NCBI GenBank assembly: GCA_027625915.1
Contig: JANTQA010000060.1
Location: 1,984,001 to 2,048,000 of the forward strand
Direction of reading: 5' to 3'
DNA: 64,000 bases
Origin: Anaeramoeba flamelloides
Taxonomy: Eukaryota > Metamonada > Anaeramoebidae
Below, piece after piece: positions 49,801-60,736 of the stretch (its first letter is position 1; the number at the start of each line of letters is the position of its first letter). Under the pieces are notes generated by a model. It searched no databases, was not told the origin of the DNA, and was given only the letters and a program-made list of their open reading frames with translations. Both the position numbers and the translations under genes were made by a program.

Positions 49801-52354
49801 TTATTGAATAAATAAGGACGATTGAAATTTATAACTGATTTGAATAAAAGACAAAAAAAATAATTGAAATGGTTATTACAACAAGAGAGCTTCAAAAATT
49901 TCATTGATATTAAATTATAGTTTTCGATTTCATAAAAAAATTTTGTTTTCTGAGAGCTATTTTAATAAACAAAAATAAGGTTACCAATTTATGAGAAATT
50001 TCTATATTATCTCTCTCTCTCTCTCTCCCTCTCTCTTTGAATATTTAATAAATTTCTAACTCAGTGTGAAAATGTAATAAAAATACTTCGGAATATTATA
50101 GAAATATAGCAATCTAAATATTAAATTTTTACTCAAATTATTACCTTTTCCACTGAAAAATTCTTTAAAGTCCCCATTATGTGAAAAAAAAAATAAAAAA
50201 ACAATAATCTAAAAAATAGTTTTTACTTTTAAAAGAAAAATTGTCTTAAAACCACAAAAAACTTTACTATTTTTACCCTATTTCTTTATACACTCTAGAT
50301 TAATAATATTTTATACCACATGATAAGTTTTTATCTGGTACCGTTTGAATCCAACATTGATGAAACAATTGATGGAAAGCTTCATGATATTTATGAACTT
50401 GTTGTTACAAAATTTGGATACCCAGGGCGTATTATTTTTTCTTATTTGTTTGAGGATAATGGAATATCCCCAAAAAGAAAAAAACCAAAAAAAAAGAAAT
50501 TTTCACCAACTATGAAAAAACAAGAATCAAAGGACAATAAAAAAACCCAAATGCTGGAAAATACAAAAAAAGAAGATGATGATAAAGATGAAAAAAATGT
50601 AGAAACCACTCAGAAAGGTAATTTTTTGAAAAAATAAAAATAATAAATACAAAAAATAATAAACAAAAAAAAAAATAAAAAAAATAACTTAGAAAATAAA
50701 GGAATATGTTTTAAAAAGATATTAGAAATGTATTCTTTGTTAATAAATAAATAAATAAATAAAAATTATTAAAATATGATTATTATTGTTTTCAAAATAT
50801 TCAATAGTAAAAATTTAATATTTAATATAGAATATATAATTATTGATACAGCCAGTTTCAAATTTAAGGCACAAACTTTCAACGAAATTTAAGGCGCACA
50901 AAAATCTCAAATTAAAGCACAAAATTTGGAATTTTTTTTACAAAGTATTTTACTAGAAACTGAATTTTGTGCCTTAATTTGAGATTTTTTTTGTGCTTTA
51001 AATTTTGTTGAAAGTTTGTGCCTTAAAAGTGGAACTGATTGTAAATAAATAAAATTAAATTTATCACGATATACTTAATTTTCGATTTCCAAATTATTTC
51101 AGGAACTTGACTAATATTTCGTAAATTTTTATCCATCTTGATTAAATTTTTGATCATAAAAAATATTAAACTTGAGAAATTTAAATTAGAATTTCCCAAT
51201 TATTCTTTTGATTGATTTTATATTTCGGGAAAAAAGTGAAACAGTTTTTAATTGTAAAATATAATAGAACCTGGAAACGAAAAGTAAAACCAATTAAAAG
51301 AAGAAACAAATTAACTTCAAATAATAATCCATTATATTATTTTCAATCAACAAATACAATTTAAATCTACGTTATTAGCTAAATTTGTTGAATAGTTTTG
51401 AAGATCTCAAAAATATTAAAATTTTTTTCAACAATTTTTGAATAATTGATCAATCAAAGTAAAACCCATACTAAATGATATTATTAAAAAAACTATCATT
51501 ATGCTGAACCCCCAATTTTTTCTTTCTTTATTTATTTATTCTTTTTTCATTGATCTTACTTTGAATTTTCAGTAATGTTCCCAATTAAAAACCACTTTTC
51601 ATCTTTTTTCCCTGTTTCACTTTTGTTCACAAATAGGTATTTTATAAAAAATTACGAATTCCTTTGCTATATATTTTATTCTGTTTAATTTCTTAATTAA
51701 AAAAAATGTTTAAATACAAATATTGTGAAAATAATAATAATATTAAGTGTTATACTACTGATCCCCCCCCCTTTTTTTTTTTTTTTTTTTTAATATAATA
51801 GAGAAATTTTCATTTCTTAATCATTTTTCACTTTTTTTATATATCATATCTATTTTTTTTTTCAACTTATAATTAATAGAAACTGAAATCAAAAAGGTTG
51901 AGATTAAAAAAAATGAAACCAAAATAAATCAAGGTCTCTAACAGAAACACGAACAGGAACAGGAACAAAAGCATGAACATGAACAGGAAAGAAAAATGAA
52001 AAAAGAACAGGATACCAAAAACAATGAAAGAGTTAAACCAAAACCAAAATCAGAAATAAAAGGTGGAAAAAAATCAAAACCAGTCAAAAAGATTCTTAAA
52101 AAAAGACCCATAACACCAAAAAAAACAAGCCTAAAACCAAAGGTCGCAAATAAAAAAGTAAAAAAATTAACTACTTCAAAAACACCAAGAAGAACTAGCA
52201 CTTCTACAAAACAGAAAATAATTGTACAAAAATCCAAAACTGATCCCAGAAGACAAATCACCAAACCACGCAGAAATTTATCTCCTGTGGGTACAGGATC
52301 TAGGAAAAAAATAATAAAACTAAACTCTAATAAAAAAAAGAATAATGAAAACTA
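46830..52354 (+). CDS. REEP/Yop1 (TB2/DP1/HVA22) ER membrane-shaping protein with basic tail
   Basis: REEP proteins curve and shape tubular ER. Exon 1 (46830..47102, 91 codons) begins MIITLSVRESFSELLSYSIG, has the paired hydrophobic hairpin with LPIYYTFKAL and the hallmark FFFSWFPFYYEIKIILSIL, and ends ...TPK at GTAACT. Exon 2 (50299..50617) continues in phase with INNILYHMISFYLVPFESNI and DETIDGKLHDIYELVVTKFG, the equivalent of the LYRKFVHP...DALVHFG part of REEP1-4. The first intron is 3,196 bp. Exon 2 turns Lys-rich and ends at GTAATT in phase 1. A frame-compatible acceptor (TTAATAG) at 51,879 leads to a Lys/Pro/Thr-rich tail to 52,354, but one in-frame TAA lies at 51,939-51,941. Either a short further intron ending CTAACAG removes it, or the protein stops there. 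The core call is firm; the tail is provisional. Confidence 0.88.
47660..47935 (+). repeat. Dispersed repeat family C, copy 2, in the REEP intron
   Basis: Matches 37,735-37,995 (ATTTAGAACTTCCAAAAGTA, AATTTTTTAATTTCAAAGAT). Same orientation. Confidence 0.65.
48175..48557. mobile_element. Family-2 fold-back MITE, copy 3, in the REEP intron
   Basis: About 383 bp, ends TACACAAGAGTAAATATGAA and TTATTTACACTTGTATA. Close to the 35.4-kb copy across arms and middle (CAAACGATTTTATATTGAAA is shared). Confidence 0.85.
48558..50298. other. Remainder of the REEP intron 1
   Basis: AT-rich sequence with a CT microsatellite at 50,010-50,036. A weak family-F relative lies at 48,560-48,670. A minus-strand and a plus-strand open frame around 48,760-49,056 are low-complexity and likely chance. 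Confidence 0.6.
50849..51041. mobile_element. Family-1 fold-back MITE, in REEP intron 2 or 3' region
   Basis: 193 bp with TA flanks, CAGCCAGTTTCAAATTTAAG at the left and GGAACTGATTG at the right. Confidence 0.88.
51230..51640 (+). repeat. Dispersed repeat family D, copy 3
   Basis: Full-length match to 34,610-35,045. It contains TTGAATTTTCAG followed by ATGTTCCCAATTAAAAACCA and ends CACAAATAG/GTATTT, like an exon with splice borders. Confidence 0.6.
51763..51771 (+). repeat. Run of nine C followed by poly-T
   Basis: Poly-C then about 21 T, directly upstream of the last REEP exon candidate. It could act as part of a pyrimidine tract. Confidence 0.85.
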
Positions 52355-52584
52355 AAATATAACATTAATGATTTAAAACATAAACCTTATAACTCAATCA
52401 TTTTGATTAATGTTACATTCAAAAAATAGTGTTAAAAAAAAAGAACTAATTAAAATGAAAAAAATAAAATGAATAAATTTTCTTAACTTTTATTATTTAA
52501 TTGTTTCTTTATTTAAATACATCGTGTATTTGTTATTATTTTTTTATATAAACTTTCTTTCTGTCAAAGATAAACAGATTTTTG

Positions 52585-53170
52585 TTTCCAATATCAATTA
52601 TTTTTTTATTATTGAGCTTTGAAGAACAAATAAGAATTAAGAAGAATAATGCACATCAAAGAATAGTTGATATCCATTTGAAAGAAAACTAATAAACCAA
52701 TAAATTTTCTTAATAATTTAAAACCTCAGATTTTTAGTTCCCTATTGCGAAAAACAACAAAGTTCATTTTGATCTGACTATTGAAGAACCCAATAAAATT
52801 CCAACAGAAATCAAAATGATTTCTCGACAATATTTCCCTTTTAGAATATAGTAATTTGAAAAAAGTGAAAATTTTTTCTTTTATGATTTTGTTATTTTTA
52901 AAATTTTTTAATATCATCTGTTTCAGGGTTTAATACAGCAAAACTATTTTTTTAAAAAAGTGTTTGGATTCGCACCCCAACCTCTGTCTCACATTTAAAG
53001 GTTGATCCTTCATTATTTTAAAACACAAAACATTTATAAAGATCATATTCTGACAAAATCATAAAAAAAAAAGTTTTCACTTTTTTCAAATTGAAAACTT
53101 GATAAAAGTTTAAAAAAGTATTCACATTTTTCAAACTACAGAACTAGATCATTGATTTTAATTCTTTGTA
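52585..53170 (+). repeat. Repeat family A, copy 3, plus an inverted repeat
   Basis: Positions 52,585-52,850 match the other family-A copies (GAAGAACAAATAAGAATTAA, ATCAAAGAATAGTTGATA, AAACAACAAAG). Then 52,851-52,897 and 53,055-53,101 form an inverted repeat of about 45 bp (AATTTGAAAAAAGTGAAAA and its complement, with TTATGATTTTG) around a 157-bp spacer that is less AT-rich. Confidence 0.6.
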
Positions 53171-53962
53171 ATACTGGTATTTAAATTATAAACGGGGACA
53201 CTTCTTTTTCATTTTCAATTTCATTTTAAAAGAGAGTTTTTAAATTACAACCAATTTCTTTGAGAACTCAATTTATGAAAGAAAAATATGGAAAGGGAAG
53301 TGAAAAATTTTTTCCCTATTTATAATCCAAACACTAGTATTATTTTGGAAAGCTTAAGGAAAACTTTGTTCCTTTTATTTTGTAATTAACAGGATCTAAA
53401 ATGTTTGGGTATTTGGATTTTCCTTTTTGAATAGGGATCATTTTTGATTTTTTTGGATTGTTGGGACTTTGTTTTTGGGTATTCTTTAGGAAGGTTTATA
53501 GAAAATTTTGTTTCATTTATTTTCCAATTCACTGTATATTCAAGACAATCTTTTTTCCCATTTCAAGTACCTAATCCTAAAAAGAAGTGAATAAAATGGA
53601 ATTATTTCATACATTGTAAATTAAATTTGTAAAATAAAAAGAAGGAAAAGAATGAAATTTTTTTCCCAATTTTAAATTTAAAAACGAGCAAAATAGAAAA
53701 CAAAGAAATTTGTCTTTAATTTGAAAAGTAAAGATAGCCCCACTATTGTTAGTGAGTACTTTAGCTAATTTTTTCAATAAATTTTATTTGAAAAAGAAAA
53801 CAAAAAAATAAGAAAAGAAAAAAAAAAGTTTGATCTTTTAGGTTTTGAATAGGATCAATAAGAAATTGATAAATTAGTTTATTATTAAAAATAAAAAGAA
53901 AAAGAAAAATGGTGGGGATAAATACAAGCCAAAATTAAAAAGAAAATTATATAAAAATTACT
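53171..53962. other. Intergenic, 3' flank of the 54-kb gene
   Basis: AT-rich, with A-runs at 53,815-53,830. No gene, repeat member or signal that I can support. Confidence 0.5.
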
Positions 53963-54940
53963 TTATTTTTTTTCTTTTTCTTTTTCCTTTTCCTTTTCCT
54001 TTTCCTTTTCCTTTTCCTTTTCCTTTTCTTTTTCATTTTCATTTTCATTTTCAGTTTCTTTTTCTTTTTCTTTTTCTTTTTCCTTTCCCTTTTGTTTTTC
54101 ACTTTTATTTCCACTTTTCTTTTCATTTTCGTTATTCTTTTTCTTTTGGGTTTTGTAATCGAGGTTTTTAATCCTTTCTGTCCATCGACGAATTTTGATT
54201 TCAAAAGAAGAACATCCTTTGTGCAAAAGTTCCCAAACGCTTTCTGTTTTCAGTGTAACACATGCTTGCAAAAAGGAAATTAACCAATTTCCAAAATCTG
54301 TTGCATTCTGTGATATTTCTGTACAGGCACTGCTTTTGGAGCATTTCGTTGACAATTCTGATGGGACTGCAACAAAAGCTATCACTAAAATAAACCTTAA
54401 AGGCTTGACAACCCATTGGGGGAAAACATTGGTTAATCCCGTGTCCTTTATTTTGTGATAATAGCCTATTTTTTTGGGGCTTTTGCCAATTGGAAAAAGA
54501 TAATTGATAAGGCTCAACGAATTTGTTGCGATCCAATCAAAACTTGGAATTGCTCCAAATTCGGATTTTTTCTTATTACCCAAGCCAATTGCGTTGTTGT
54601 AAAGTTCATCAAAATTTGGTAAATATTTGTTGATTAAAAAAAACGGCCAAAAAATGATCTTGGCTGTAAGTCGGAAAATTGGGCTGAATAGCCGATCGTA
54701 GAGAAAACACAGGATTTGATCCAAGAATTTTAAAGGCAATGAAACCATTTTAAAAAAGAAAAGAATGAGAGTTTCAGCCCATAAGCAAATCCTATTTACA
54801 AATTTGATTTTTTTTTTTGTCTTGTCATACCATAAAAAGAAATTGAGAATGAAATCATCAAAATATTCTGGAAGGATCTTTCCCATTATTTCCAAGCTTG
54901 GTAAACTTTGTTGAAATTCTGTTTGTTTTGTTTTAAACAT
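53963..54940 (-). CDS. Multi-pass membrane protein with Lys/Glu repeat tail, unknown
   Basis: Intronless, 325 residues. Hydrophobic segments lie at about 50-63, 66-82, 88-103 and 180-194. Between them are Lys-rich turns and an aromatic stretch (FPIGKSPKKIGYY). Cysteines cluster at about 200-243 (C200, C206, C227, C243), after the last hydrophobic segment. From residue 265 the chain becomes an almost pure Lys/Glu/Asn repeat to the stop. No signal peptide is obvious and no family is recognised. It could be an ER or organelle envelope protein with the charged tail in the cytosol. Single-frame codon balance and lower AT content than the flanks support a real gene. Confidence 0.7.
   Translation of the reverse strand: MFKTKQTEFQQSLPSLEIMGKILPEYFDDFILNFFLWYDKTKKKIKFVNRICLWAETLILFFFKMVSLPLKFLDQILCFLYDRLFSPIFRLTAKIIFWPFFLINKYLPNFDELYNNAIGLGNKKKSEFGAIPSFDWIATNSLSLINYLFPIGKSPKKIGYYHKIKDTGLTNVFPQWVVKPLRFILVIAFVAVPSELSTKCSKSSACTEISQNATDFGNWLISFLQACVTLKTESVWELLHKGCSSFEIKIRRWTERIKNLDYKTQKKKNNENEKKSGNKSEKQKGKEKEKEKEKETENENENEKEKEKEKEKEKEKEKEKEKEKK
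53975..54090 (-). repeat. In-frame CCTTTT/TTTTTC repeat (Lys-Glu tail)
   Basis: On the plus strand about nine CCTTTT hexamers, then TTTCAT and TTTTTC units. They encode the C-terminal KEKE tract. The type matches the kinase tract at 9.5 kb. Confidence 0.85.
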
Positions 54941-55615
54941 TAAAAGTAGAATCCAAAAGCCGTTCTGAATAAATAAAAAAAAAAAGTTTTTTAAAATTGA
55001 AAAAATGACAAAATTCTTGAACTTTTTTAGTTTTGGTTTGTTTTTGTTAATAATTAAGGTTTAAGTTGATATTTTGTTTGAGTCCAGTTTCTAAAAAGAA
55101 ACTTGATTTATTTCTGGAAAATATGTAAAAGAGAGAAAAAAAAATTATAAATCAAACTAAATTGTTTTTGGATTCATTGAATCGGTTGAACATTAAAATA
55201 TTCTGTCAAAAATAATTTGTTTATCTTTCAGAGAACCATTTTTTAAATGTGTACTTTTAAAATACAACTACTTGGGGGTATGTCTTAATTCCACAGAGCA
55301 ATTGTCCCAAATCCAAAAAAAAAAAAGAAAAAAATTGTTTTTGATACTTAATGTTGTTTCTAAATAATTAATTTCAATGCATTTTTTCTTATTTGATCTG
55401 TTTTTTTCAAAAACTAATTCAAAAAATATGTTATATTAATCTTTAAATACCTTAAAAAATACTATAAAAGAGTTTATTGTAAAAGAATATTGGTTTCATA
55501 TTATTGAAATAAAAAAATCGTCTGATAAACAGATTCAAAATATAAAAAAAAAGGAATATTTGATCTTTCTTAAAAAAAAATTGTCAAATCAATTTTTAAT
55601 ATATAAATTTAAATA
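54941..55615. other. Upstream region of the 54-kb gene
   Basis: AT-rich; no other feature. The first 200 bp are presumably promoter. Confidence 0.4.
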
Positions 55616-56205
55616 CCGAATCTTGTAAAGAATAAATTATTTACAATTTTAAATGAAAATATAGAATTCCATACTTTTATACAAATTTTTGATATACTAT
55701 TATTTTCGGATTAAAAAATGCATTTTTTTTGTTCACATTCCAAAATATTTTTCTCTTCTTTGAGAAATGATATTTTTAGACATTTAATTAAACTTCCTTT
55801 TGAACTTGAAGACAATTTTTTTTACTATACTGATTTAATTGTAGAAGTAATATTTAATATTCGTTTTGGAACTTGAAATAAAAATTTTTTTTAATTAGAA
55901 GAAAATAACAGTAGTAAACGATATCCCCGTTTTTTATTTTTGAACTCAACGTGATTTTCAACATAAAAGGGTTTGGTGAATACTAATACTTTGTTCATGT
56001 AAAAACTTTTTTTTTTTTTTTTTGAATAATTTAAAATTTGGTTTTTATCAAACGATTTTTTGTTGAAAATTATTATTATTTTATTTAGATAATTAGATAT
56101 TATATTTAATATTTCCTAATTTTGGATAAATGTATGGAACTCTTTATTATTAACTTGAAAATTGCAAAAATTCTATTTTTTACAACATTCTTATATACAT
56201 TGATC
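55616..56205. mobile_element. Family-2 fold-back MITE, degraded and enlarged
   Basis: End blocks survive (ATAGAATTCCATACTTTTAT at the left; TGTATGGAACTCTTTATTAT, GCAAAAATTCTATTTTTTAC at the right). The total of about 590 bp exceeds the usual 380, so an internal insertion or expansion is likely. Confidence 0.55.
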
Positions 56206-56339
56206 TGTTTAAAATTTATGATAATCAAACATTTTTAAAGATTTAAATAGACTGTTTCTTATTTTTTTATTTATTATTTTTAGAAAATCTCTTCTAAAAA
56301 ATAGTTTTATTTACAGAATCAAAATAAATTAAAATTAAA

Positions 56340-56890
56340 AAATTTCCACACACTGGAAACAGTCCAAAAAATCACAATAATACAATTTCATTCAAATTTG
56401 GAAAAAAAATTTGATTTTTTAAAAATATTAAAAAAAATATTTATTCATCTTTTATTTTCTTTTTCATTTCATTTTTTGAATTGCCTAACTTGTTTTGGCC
56501 AAACAATTTTTTTTTTTCAAACAGTTGAAAATAGGTTAAAGTTGACTGTTACAAATAGAAGAACACAAATAAAATTAGTTGGTAGTCAACCATTTGATTG
56601 AACAATATCCCAAATAGAATTTTAACAAATTTACCCAATAAACTTTTTATGTTTTTGTCTCTCCAGAATTTTGAACACACTTTGGATTTATTAGTATCAA
56701 TAATTATTAATTTTTTGTATTGTGAGTAATTTAATTTATAAACAATTCTTAAAATTTTAATTATTAAATGATTATAATTTGATATTACTTCGAGAATTGA
56801 TTAAATAAGATTTTGTTTTCAAAAATTGAATTTTGGTATGTTAAAATTTTTTAATTGGGGTTTATATTTAAAAAATCAAATTAAAACAAA
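56340..56890 (+). repeat. Dispersed repeat family B, longest copy
   Basis: Its reverse complement matches 17,580-18,150; its later part matches 13,620-13,860. An open frame at 56,398-56,601 is not conserved between copies. Confidence 0.6.
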
Positions 56891-57144
56891 ATATCTTTAT
56901 TTTCAATTTTCAAAATTCAAATTTTAATGGAAATATATTAAAATTGATGTTTAAAAGAATTTTATTACAAAAAATTTACTAATAAAGTAAAATTAACTTT
57001 CGTTTTCTAATACAAAGTATTAAAGCCTTATGGAATTATAATTCCAGTGGCCTTTATTGATCATATAAAAGGGTTAAAAATATTTCAAAAATTTCAATAT
57101 TAGAGTTTTTTTCAGTCAAAGGGGTATCCAAAAAAATATATTTT

Positions 57145-57650
57145 TTTTAAATACCAATTAGTTTTTTATAAATAATCTTTGGGGAATGAATAAGAAATTA
57201 AGTAGAATAATAAGCATAATAGAGAATTGGTACCCACTTGAAGAAAACAAAAAAATAATAGATTTTCTTAAAAATAGAAAACCCCGAATTTTTATAAGTG
57301 TCATCGGAAAAAGCAACGATGTGCATTTTGATCTTCCTATTGAATATCTTGAGAAAATTTCAATAGAAATCAATAGGATTTTTTTATAAAATCATTTTTA
57401 ATGTTTCAATAACATTAAAATAACACGTTTTTATCAAGTAATCATCGATCTAGCAATTAAAAAAAAAAGTTGCAAATGAATTACTTATTAAAAAAATTGA
57501 AAAGTAAAAACATATTAAAATGGTCAAAAAATCTTCTCAATTTTGTAATTTCCTAAATTATTTTTCAATCCAAAAAAACCCTTAAAAATATGTATTTTAC
57601 TCATTAAAAAGGTAAAATTTGACTGGAAAATAGTTTACTAAAATTTTGGG
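57145..57650 (+). repeat. Dispersed repeat family A, best-preserved copy
   Basis: The most complete of five copies. It alone keeps an ATG-started frame at 57,186-57,389 (67 residues: IIENWYPLEENKKIIDFLKN, RKPRIFISVIGKSNDVHFDL, then PIEYLEKISIEINRIF). In the others the same residues are traceable across stops (for example KKQQSSF-like text at 52.7 kb). Confidence 0.6.
57186..57389 (+). CDS. Repeat-A encoded peptide, 67 residues, unknown
   Basis: Charged peptide with a central beta-like stretch (RIFISVIG) and a C-terminal amphipathic part. Its presence in five dispersed copies, four of them broken, points to a mobile or multiplied gene fragment rather than a single host gene. Coding activity unproven. 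Confidence 0.35.
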   Translation: MNKKLSRIISIIENWYPLEENKKIIDFLKNRKPRIFISVIGKSNDVHFDLPIEYLEKISIEINRIFL

Positions 57651-57899
57651 AAATCAAATTGTTTTATATTTTTTGCATGTGAATGTTTTTTAAGAATGGT
57701 AAATTTGATACTAAAAGGATTTAATAACCCAACTTTACTTTTAAAATAGAAAATTAATTTGATTGTCTAGTAAAATTTTTAATGGGGGGTAAACTATTTC
57801 CTTTTCATACTTGATATAATAAAATTTTTAACAAAAAATAAATCATTATTGTTCAAAATTAAATGAATTTTAATTTTTATTGTATTCCATTTTTTCCCT

Positions 57900-58060
57900 C
57901 ACTAGAATTTCGTTATATTGGGAAGAAAAGTTACAAAGAAAAAATATCAAGTAATTAATTGCTAATATTAGTATATTGAAACAAAACAGTACACATAATT
58001 TGAAAATAAAAAATATTGAAAACAATATTATTGAAAGGAATATATTTATATTTTTTAATC
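57900..58060 (+). repeat. Second copy of the SLYWEE exon-like segment
   Basis: After TTTTTCCCTCACTAG comes SLYWEEKLQRKN and then a stop. The DNA matches 13,890-13,990 including CATATTGAAACAAAAC-type text. It lies 250 bp after repeat A, as the 13.9-kb copy lies after a repeat-A copy. Confidence 0.5.
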
Positions 58061-59091
58061 TTAAAACAAAATCAAAAATAATGAATAAATTCCACTTTTA
58101 AATCCAATAAAAAATACAAAAAATTGTAAATAATATAAAAAAAAATAAAAATATTTTCTAGGTTTAAAAATGGTAAAAATAAGTCAATATTATAATATTA
58201 CCCAAATTGGAAATATTTTAAATTTTTCAAATATTCATATTGTTTTTTATCAATTGATATGTTAATATTATTAATAAAAGACACTTCTCAAAAAAAGGGG
58301 TATCAATCATAATAAATAAATACTGAGTCAAAAAAGAAACAAGTAGAATGAAATATAAAAGTCATAAATTTGTCGATAATATACAAAGTATTAATGGACA
58401 GTCAACTTTACCTGCCATCCATTAATTTTATTTATGTTTTTCCTTTTAGATTGACTTAAAAAGAAAAAAAAATATTAAATGTTTAATTTTTTTGTTCAAA
58501 AATTTTTTTCATAATCAGGTTGTAAAAAGATACATATTATAATCCTAAGTAGATACTAAGATATTTAATTAATGTACTTTTCCAATCTAAATATAAAAGA
58601 TTAAATCAAAATGTTCCTGGAAACATTTATATTTTAAAAACAAAAAAAAAATCACTTACTGTAATTATACGTTGAGATTTAACTTTTAGAATATTGGATA
58701 TTTAATCAGTATATCAAAAATTATTTTCTTTATTATTTTCTTTCTTTCTTTCTCTTTTTTTCTTTCTTTCTTTTTTATTGGTAAATTTATATTGGTCTTG
58801 GATTTTCTTATACATTTTACAATGATTTTTTTATTTCATTTTGTTTATATTAGTATTTTCTTAGAGTTTAACAACCATTCCTTAATGAAAGAAATATTTT
58901 AGATTAACTAAATAAAAAAAGATAATTTTTTACCCAGTTCTAAATTTTATGAATGGTTTCGATTTAAGACAACAATATAATATATCAAGTGTGTAAAAGA
59001 GGTGAATTAAATCATAAAGAATATATATTTTTTTAAAAATGTTGTAATAATTAGAAATAACTAAAATATTGTGTAAAGAAAATTTTATCAG
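58061..59091. other. AT-rich intergenic region
   Basis: A TTTC-rich pyrimidine stretch at 58,735-58,772 and a small less AT-rich patch at 58,380-58,430. No gene supported. Confidence 0.5.
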
Positions 59092-59246
59092 ATTCAACCC
59101 AATTTTTTACTTCACTTTATTCAGAAATTAAAAATTTGTTTTGTACTCAAACTGAAATGGGATATAAGAAAAATACTCTTAACGATTTATTTAAATATTT
59201 TTATATGGTTTTAATTGATTTGGATTTTCTACAAAAAAGATCTTAG
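59092..59246 (+). CDS. Possible exon, unknown
   Basis: After AATTTTATCAG two bases lead into 50 open codons (STQFFTSLYSEIKNLFCTQT, EMGYKKNTLNDLFKYFY) to a TAG. A GTTTTA after TATATG could be a donor. Codons are balanced, but no partner exon or family is seen. Confidence 0.28.
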
Positions 59247-59789
59247 AAACATGCCAAGTATATTACAACAATTTCCGAAAAAAAAAACAATTTTTTAATT
59301 TCTGAATAAAACCATGTAAAAATTATGTATTTTAAATATAATTAAAAAGGAAATTGGAATCAATAAGAAAAAATTCATTTTGAATTGTGATCTTCATAAC
59401 ACTAAAGCCACAAGTTTTTTAAAAAACATTCAAATATTATTGTAATTATATATGGTAGGTTATTAAATGTGCGATTACTGGAATTACAATATAAAAAAAA
59501 TAAAATAGGTTTTAATAAATGAAACAATAAAAAAAATTGTTCGAAAATTTTGAATTTACCAGCTATCTTGGAAGAATAAATATTTTCTGGTGTCAAATAA
59601 GAGGGTAATTTCCTATTATTACCTGATTTCTCAAAAATTTTTCATAAAAATACTTTCTATGACTTTTAAAATATGAATTTGTTTCAGAACAAATTAGTTG
59701 ATATAAAAATTTTGTATTCCCATTATCAAAATAACAAAATACTTTGTAAAACATTTGATTTAAATTAAAATCTGCTTTTTTTTTTTCTA

Positions 59790-60125
59790 AAACCCTTATG
59801 AATTACTCAATGAAAGAAACCTAAAATAAAGAATAATTAAATAAGGTATTGATTTCTTAAAGTTTTACTATTAAAAAAAAAAAGTCTTAAAATGAACGAT
59901 CAAAGGAGTAAATTTACTTTGAAAATTGAGTAATTTTTCATATATTGTCTAATCGAAAAAACAAAAAATTTTAAAAAAGATTGAAAAAATTAGAAACATT
60001 TTTTAACAAATTCAATTCATAATTGAAATTTTACTAAAAATATCAATACATTAACTTTCAAAATTGATTTTCCCTTAGGAATACCATCGAATACTAAATT
60101 AGATGTTCTTATTGGAAAAGTAAAA
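59790..60125 (+). repeat. Dispersed repeat family E, copy 2
   Basis: Matches 45,190-45,545 along most of its length. Confidence 0.55.
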
Positions 60126-60485
60126 AAAAAAAAAAGCAATGCTTCATTTGAAACGCGGTTTTTGTGCTTGGATGACGATTTTTTTGAGCCAAAGTAGAAA
60201 AATACTCTGTTAATTCAAATTTAAAACTTTAAAATATTGAGATCTGTTGAATTTTCCAGGTGTTTACTTTTCAATGAAGGAAATTAGATTTTTAAAGGAG
60301 AGCAAAAAAGATCAAAATTTGTTTAAAAATTTTATGAAATGTCGATAAGAGAATTTGAATTGAATTCTAATTTCCATTTTGATGAAACAAATTAAGATTA
60401 GATCAATCTAAACGAGATCTACGTTTATTCAAACAAAGCATTTTTTTGAATTTCCTAATTGTAAAAAAAGAGGGATTTTTGTTTT

Positions 60486-60520
<35 letters not shown>

Positions 60521-60736
60521 AACAAAAAAAAACAAAAAAGCAAATAAAAAAAAAAAAAAAAAAAAAATCTAAGAAAGCAAGGAAAAAAGGTTATTAGTTT
60601 GTGTAGTGTTTTTTAATTTATTTTGGTTTCTGTGTTTATTTTAAAAAAATTTTTTTAAGATGTAAAAAAAAAACTTTTTCAATTTTGGAAGGACAAGCTG
60701 TGGTTTGGGTTAGAATTTGTTTTTTGTTTAATTTCT
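60126..60736. other. Intergenic, poly-A tracts behind eL33
   Basis: Interrupted A-runs fill 60,489-60,567 (poly-T on the eL33 strand). Otherwise AT-rich with no gene. Confidence 0.6.

Noticed and set aside
51880-52354. Reassigned stop codons (TAA as Gln) to explain the REEP tail
   Set aside because: eL33, MCTS1, the kinase and the coiled-coil gene all end at TAA where expected, so the standard code holds.
53947-54283. Frames overlapping the Lys/Glu tail of the 54-kb gene
   Set aside because: Alternative readings of the same hexamer repeat.
60489-60567. eL33 as a processed retrocopy because of the adjacent A-rich tract
   Set aside because: The A-run is on the wrong strand for a poly-A tail of this gene, and the protein is complete and conserved.
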